NCBI GenBank assembly: GCA_015956445.1
Contig: WIUZ02000002.1
Span: 248,001-312,000, forward strand
Length of the DNA: 64,000 nucleotides
Source: Thelephora terrestris
Lineage: Eukaryota > Basidiomycota > Agaricomycetes > Thelephorales > Thelephoraceae
Reading direction: 5' to 3'
Position numbers and translations under genes: made by a program. The stretch's first letter is position 1. Every line of letters begins with the position of its first letter. The notes beneath the pieces were generated by a model. It was not told where the DNA came from. It saw only the letters and a program-made list of their open reading frames with translations, and did not search any database. Positions 59,102 to 64,000 of the stretch are shown piece by piece.

Positions 59102-61528
59102 TGTGCAGCCAACCCCCTCGCAATACCATCATTTAGCGGCAATTCCTCGCGCAACAGCCTATGAGATTTTTCGAGCGTTGGACATCCTTAGTCTGACGAT
59201 TTTAGAACGTGCATTTCTTTCTTATGTGACAAATGGAGACTAGTTCCATCAAGTGCCGAGGCCCGCGAGTAGATTTCTGGCAAGAGTCTGTGACGTGTGA
59301 CGGTGTTTGAGTTGAACTTGCTTTTTTGGTCACAGGAGTCAGGCGCGTCCTCAGTGGCGCGTTCCTACTGTGAAAACATTCGAGGGTCAAGACGGCTAGG
59401 TCATTCGTAGTTGACATCGTGTTTTGGCGAGGTACTACTGACGCGATTATATTGTGGAAACGGTCAAGTGAAGCGGAGGGTGGCCCCGCGGCCGGCGCTC
59501 AAGGATAGCCGCTGGGGTGTCCATGGCAGGTCCCTATTTTCTCGTGTTTGTTCAATCTTGGTACGTCTTTGAGATCGCCCCCCATGAGTCGGATCAGTGT
59601 CAGTAGCGGGGCGACCCCTACATACTGTATAAGGATGTTTGAGTCGACTCACAACTCCTACCATGCCGGAACAACGAGATAAACAACGCGTGGTATGGAC
59701 ATGACCACACTTTCTAGAACTACGGTCCCCAGAACGACCTTCGTCGCGTTCTCGAACATGAGGTCCAGTTCTCCGGCGCGTTCGCCATCCCGATGGTCAT
59801 TCCAGGATGTCCAACCCCAGGTCTTGATGTCATGGTCGTGGAATGGAGACCGTCGTCGACACCATCCAGATTGATGCATCCAATTCCAATTTCAAGAACC
59901 CAAAGTGGACCCCCGCGATTCAAAGGTGGGTCGAGAACGAGGTTTTTTTTTAACGGGCTCAGTCGACGTAAGCGCAACCCTTTGAGGGTGTCCTTTGGTC
60001 GCCTCGTTCTCATGCTCGCTGCAGGTTTGAGGAACTCTTCCAACAACGAAACAGGCGAGTGTGCGATCCTCTTGTTTGTCAAGGAGAAGCTATCTTTCGG
60101 AGGATACCCACAGAAAGATGAGTGGATTTCTTCCCAAGCTTCTCGTGTGCTGGAAAACGTGACCCCTGATAGGGATAGGGACATGATCACAATTTATTGC
60201 CAACTCACTATGACAGTTTCCTACCGCGGTTCCTCGAGTGGCGCGTTGAACGGGACGACGTAGCAGACCTTGCTATGGTCACGCTCATCGAGCGCGAGGA
60301 AGAATTTATTGGCCTACCTGAAGCCGAAGAACAGATTACCAGCAACACGGAACTCTTGGATGATGTCCTGGACAAGATCGTCGAGACCAGAATCCCACGG
60401 GTGTCGACAAATGTACTCTGCCTGTACGACCGCCAGAGTACAGTGCTCCCCTGCTCTCAGTGTGCAGGCCTGGGGAATGGATGAAGTATAACTTATCATC
60501 TCGGGCCCAGGCCGGGACGAGAAACCGTCTTACACCAGAAGATACCTCGGTGAAAATCATCCCCGGTTTGGTCAAGTTGCTTAGGAAGCACGGCGTCAGC
60601 GTTTCGTCCTCTCCCTCCCGCGAGTTCTTCTGCGGACTTATCTCCGAGAGGTCCTAGGTTCCAGGGAAGAGTCGCCATACTTCAAGATCTCCATGCTGAC
60701 CTACGCGCACGAGGCCTGCTCACGGGTCAACGATCTCCTGCGGCCCCGAGGAAACTCGGTATGACGATCCAGGGGAACGAGGAGAACGAATTCGAGCACC
60801 GTCTTCGGGGGTTCGGACGTCGGTGACAAGTATTGTCTCCTTGGATTTATTGGAATCACGAAGTTCAGGTGGCCAAAAACTAGAGTGCCCATCTCGCTGA
60901 TACTCGAAAGATGTTGGAGAGCATTGGCACGTACGAGGGAAATCTCAGTTATCGTGGGAGAGAGGTAGGAGATGGCGAAAAGCGAGGGGAAACCCGAAAC
61001 AAAGGATGTGATGGTCGATATCGAGTAAGGGTGTATGAAACGACTTCTGTTTCCGGACGAGCACATGGCACCCGACTAGGTGTCCGTCTCGATTCCCAGA
61101 TGTGGGATTTAGCGCTGCGAGCATCCGCAACGCGCGGGACGCTGACGTGTGCCAAACCGTTCGTTCTCGTCCCCCACGATCGTCCGGGTGCATGCGAGAA
61201 TGCGGTCTTGTGCAGACCCTCGAGCGAAGGCAGCTGCGGAAAGTCATGCATGTCTGCGCTGCTGCGCCCCTGTGCAATGATTGTTGTTCGGTGATGGTGC
61301 GCCGCCATCCATTCGTAAAGCCTCGAAATGATTTACTCGCGATCGTCTCAGACCCCCCAGCCATGCTGTGTCCAGGGAAGCCGATGGGCGAGTAGATTTG
61401 ATCGCGCGGTTCGCGGAGTTTGAGTCAAAATTAGGGCGAACTTTGGTAATACACGGTCTAAATAATTCGTGATGTATGTTAAGTGATGGATTAAGCAAAA
61501 GTCGAAAAGATGAATGTCCAATGTGTAG
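59102..61528. other. Gene-poor region with a possible coding fragment
   Basis: About 2.4 kb without a recognised gene. The best candidate is on the plus strand at about 59870-60660: pieces such as ECAILLFVKEKLSFGGYPQK, then LPRFLEWRVERDDVADLAMV with LLDDVLDKIVETRIPRVSTN, and IIPGLVKLLRKHGVSV followed by REFFCGLISE. The last piece faintly recalls the C-terminal region of the oxygenase-protein family (FVRSLRPLLNQYGVTI in the 33.5 kb gene). I could not assemble a gene, and frames on the minus strand are equally long. It may be a decayed fragment. Confidence 0.3.
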
Positions 61529-62561
61529 CTAGGGAAGGAGACGTAATTGTGGTTGCCAAGATCCTCGAGAAACGCAGGAGACGGAGGACAGGACCAGGCG
61601 GTCGATTTGAATGCCATCCTTGCCGACCTTCCAACACGGCTCAGTGCACTGCACGCCCTCCATCGACTAGAATAAATCAGTGCTTGTCGTTAGGCTAAAG
61701 AAGTCGGGGAACGTACGGTGATAAATTCGGCGATGCGCTTCGCTACCTGAACTGCGAGTCGTGCTCGTGAGATCTGGCCTTGGCTTCCGCCCCAGTTTCG
61801 AGCCCGGAACTTTTGGTTGGGTTAGGGGTTTATTGAAAACGAATGAGTTGTGCTTCGTACCTTCCCAGTCCAGCGTGGATAACCCGGCCACTGTTATTGA
61901 ATGGTTAGCGGTGGCAAAAGGAACGGTGGAAGAAGCGAACCTCGATCCTGAGTGAGAACGCGGTCACGTTGAAATCATAGAACATGGGGTCATCACCCCC
62001 AACCAATCCAGAGAGTCGGTTCTCGACGGCTTCTCTAAGGGGAATACCACAGCCGCCCTTTGAAAAGGTGACTGTTTCGCCTATCCTCGAGTCGGTGTCC
62101 CCTGATATCTGGGTGCTCTGATAGAGACGTTGGGGCACTTCGGGCAGTCCACAGAGACCACAAGCGCAAAGGGAGACTGAAGGTGGGAGAACGATAGGAT
62201 TGGCCAAGGCTGGCGTTGGGGAGTGGTAGATCCCGCCTGTTGCTGACATGTGATTCTGCCGTGAGATCGTCAGAGGTGACGAGGGAGCAGGCAGAGCGGT
62301 AAGTTGGGGAAGCTGGCTCTCAGGAGTAGATGGGAGCCCCAGGAGCGGTGCGCTGAAGGGATCCGGGTGTACGATGGAAGACATCGCGAGGTGTTGGAGA
62401 AGTTCTGGGGGTGTTGATGGGTCCAGTGGCTGGTGAAGAAAGGATGTGAGCGAGAGCGGTATGGACTGTCGACTTGGTACGTACCTGGAGTGCAATGTCT
62501 CCGGTGGAGTGTGTAACTCGGCCCAAGAACATCTGGCCGTGGCAAAGACACTGTACGACAT
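61529..62561 (-). CDS. Agaricomycete WPGY-motif protein
   Basis: Member of a hypothetical protein family I know from mushroom-forming fungi by its conserved core; function unknown. Start MSYSVFATARCSW at 62561; the first about 110 residues are Pro/Ser/Leu-rich and poorly conserved. The core reads GGCGIPLREAVENRLSGLVG and DDPMFYDFNVTAFSLRIE (about 61965-62060), spliced to WPGYPRWTGK, then to ISRARLAVQVAKRIAEFI (about 61720-61765). The last exon (61529-61660) carries CWKVGKDGIQIDRLVLSSVS and SRGSWQPQL. The pattern LRIxWPGYxxW, xIxRxxLAxxVAxxIxxFI and W+VGKDGIxxxxLVL...S+GSWQP is the family signature. A TATA-like box lies about 58 bases upstream. TAG at 61529-61531. Confidence 0.75.
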
Positions 62562-62614
62562 GCAAAGCTGACATGGCTTAGGAGGAAGATGGGAGTGTGT
62601 ATGTTGGGGCGGAA

Positions 62615-62626
62615 GGTTATATATGA
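62615..62626 (-). promoter_or_regulatory. TATA box of the WPGY-motif gene
   Basis: CATATATAACC on the minus strand, about 55-65 bases before the ATG at 62561. Confidence 0.45.
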
Positions 62627-63179
62627 TGTTTCGAGGATCTGCTGAGCTGTGCTGACGAAGTGTAATTCAGCACCGGGGGCGGTTAGCGCAAGTGCGAGCG
62701 CCTCGCGTTTGGAACGATCTCGAAACCAAGTTTCGTTTCTCGCTTTGAGTCATGTGAAGTCTCGTAGAATCGGTGATGGAGTGCAAGCCCGACTCGGTCA
62801 GATCACGGTTCAGTTGGCCAAGTGAATGGTTGGAGCAAGCAAAGCACAGGTGAGCTGTGGGAGGACACGTGTGGCTGGGAAGGGGTGGATGACGGCACCG
62901 GCTTCATCGCATCCTTCATCCGGGTGCTTCCAGTTATTCAATGGGATCCCACACAGACTCCGCGTATGTCGGTACTTGAGCTTGATCATCGTCGAAGCCA
63001 CGGCAAAGAGTCACCAAAACCCTGATCGGACGTGGTCCATGTCTCTCCGCACCGAGACGGGGCACCAGCGAGTGTTTCGGTCTCCAACGGCCCGGTACTC
63101 AATATTACCGGAACGAGGAACGGCTTAGACCGGGTAAATGGCGATTCGATCCGAGGACTTTTGCGCTTCAATTTGCCTT
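62627..63179. other. Intergenic, nothing recognised
   Basis: About 550 bases between the WPGY-motif promoter and the start of the inverted oxygenase flank. Short frames on both strands; nothing supported. Confidence 0.35.
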
Positions 63180-63675
63180 CCCACTGCGGAAGAATGAATG
63201 GCAGGATGAGCGTCAACAAGAAAGTATAATAAGACCACTGATAGACGCCCTCGAGTCCATTCATGATCACGTTGATGCTCGTTCCCCGGTCTGCATGAAA
63301 CCCTGTGGGCCAAAAGCGTGCCATAGCGTCAATGATAAAACGTACCTCACCAGCGACTTCTGCTGCCGAAACGGATTCCAAAACGCTGGCTGATTGTGTT
63401 CAGAACCTCAAAACCTGACGCCTTCAAAGCCAAGAGTTCTCACAAGGGTCCGTTTGCTTCAATTGGCCCAATTACTAACTGCTCTCCATCAACGGCCGAA
63501 TCGACGATACCGAGCACTACGGCGCCCTCTTGAGCTGGCCTGGAATCCAGCCTCGAATTCAGAGGCGGAGTAGACGCGGTTTGCAACGGAACGGCACCCA
63601 AGGGGGCAACGCCTCTGAATTGGGGAACTGTGGTTGACAGTTGCCTCTCCCGCCCCACAGGTGTTCCCAACCCCC
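63180..63675. repeat. Duplicated 5' flank of the oxygenase gene, arm 2
   Basis: Inverted copy of 55456-55904 (see arm 1). On its minus strand an open stretch reads VRFIIDAMARFWPTGF, RGTSINVIMNGLEGVYQWSY and TFLLTLILPFILPQW. The counterpart in arm 1 keeps parts of this frame (FIIDAMARF, TFLLTLILPFILP) but is interrupted. This suggests that a gene fragment divergent from the oxygenase was included in the duplicated unit. Confidence 0.75.
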
Positions 63676-64000
63676 ATGTCATCCATACACGATCCAGCAA
63701 AAGTCGCGCCAACGCTCGCCTTGCCGCCTGCAACCGACCGCAACGTCGACATCGACAATCTTGAGGACGACTCGGACGACGACGCATCGTCGGAAATCTC
63801 AGAAGGAGAAAACCTGCGGGTACGGGACTTGGTTCTTCCGTCCAGTATACCCTCTCTCACAACCAGCGGAACTCTCTCAGGACGACCTCGAGGAAGTCCT
63901 TCAAGGAGATTTTGATTTCAAGGGGAAATTCGCCCTCAGCGAGACTTTCGCGTCGGCGCCCCTCCCTGGTTTACAAATCCAGGGGATCGGTCCGATCGGA
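63676..64000 (+). CDS. Inverted second copy of the 2OG oxygenase gene, 5' part only
   Basis: Paralogue of the 52.2-55.5 kb gene, cut by the window edge. Start MSSIHDPAKVAPTLALPP at 63676, then an acidic leader with DDSDDDASSEISEGENLRVR nearly the same as in the first copy. The two copies then match base for base at most positions to the end of the window. Near 63863 this copy reads GGAACTCTCTCAGG where the first reads GGAACCTCTCAGG. The one extra base shifts the frame out of the conserved SQDDLE...VLQGDFDFKGKF line. Unless splicing corrects it, this copy is probably inactive. The rest lies beyond the window. Confidence 0.75.

Noticed and set aside
60945-61364. Minus-strand open frame of 139 codons
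   Set aside because: No recognisable motif, overlapping frames of similar length on the other strand, no splice support.

Overview
This window is nuclear DNA from a filamentous basidiomycete, most likely an Agaricomycete. The genes are cut by many short introns of about 45-110 bases. The protein families are a mix of eukaryotic housekeeping genes and families typical of mushroom-forming fungi: DUF6533 membrane proteins, large 2-oxoglutarate/Fe(II) oxygenase proteins, F-box proteins, DUF1399 glycine-rich proteins and a small WPGY-motif family. I found no bacterial operon, CRISPR array, rRNA or convincing tRNA. I saw no reverse transcriptase, gag, integrase or capsid gene. Exon boundaries below were set by eye from splice signals plus family conservation.

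Layout. 0-20 kb is gene-dense housekeeping: ARPC2 (Arp2/3), eIF4B, an RS-domain cyclophilin, a Ras-type GTPase, an unrecognised gene, TDP1 (tyrosyl-DNA phosphodiesterase), a conserved hypothetical, mitochondrial ribosomal protein uL30m, FKBP12 and a long arrestin-like protein. 21-28 kb holds a TPR protein, an FAD monooxygenase and a peroxisome-targeted 8-amino-7-oxononanoate synthase (biotin pathway). 28-36 kb is accessory: two tandem DUF6533 membrane proteins, then a paralogue of the 2OG-oxygenase protein that appears to lack the oxygenase domain. 36-49 kb is again core: CK2 beta, a hypothetical, a MINDY deubiquitinase with a CaaX tail, a DUF1399 glycine-rich protein, the MBOAT protein Gup1 and a mucin-like single-pass membrane protein.

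49.6-64 kb is a rearranged block. Two degenerate F-box-like copies lie in direct orientation (about 49.6-52.0 and 55.9-57.1 kb) on either side of a complete 2OG-Fe(II) oxygenase gene (52.2-55.5 kb, minus strand). A second copy of the 5' end of that oxygenase gene, with its upstream flank, returns in inverted orientation at 63.2-64.0 kb and runs off the window. The proteasome subunit alpha5 gene and a WPGY-motif gene sit between the inverted arms.

Recurrent features: many genes are paired head to head over 50-330 bases (ARPC2/eIF4B, cyclophilin/Ras, TDP1/hypothetical, hypothetical/MINDY, GUP1/mucin-like), suggesting shared promoters. Three introns (two in FKBP12, one in alpha5) begin GCGAGT instead of GT, and CK2 beta appears to need a 4-base micro-exon. 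I did not find one clear undescribed multi-gene system. The best candidates for novelty are the oxygenase/F-box rearranged block, the oxygenase-less paralogue and the GC-AG intron set.
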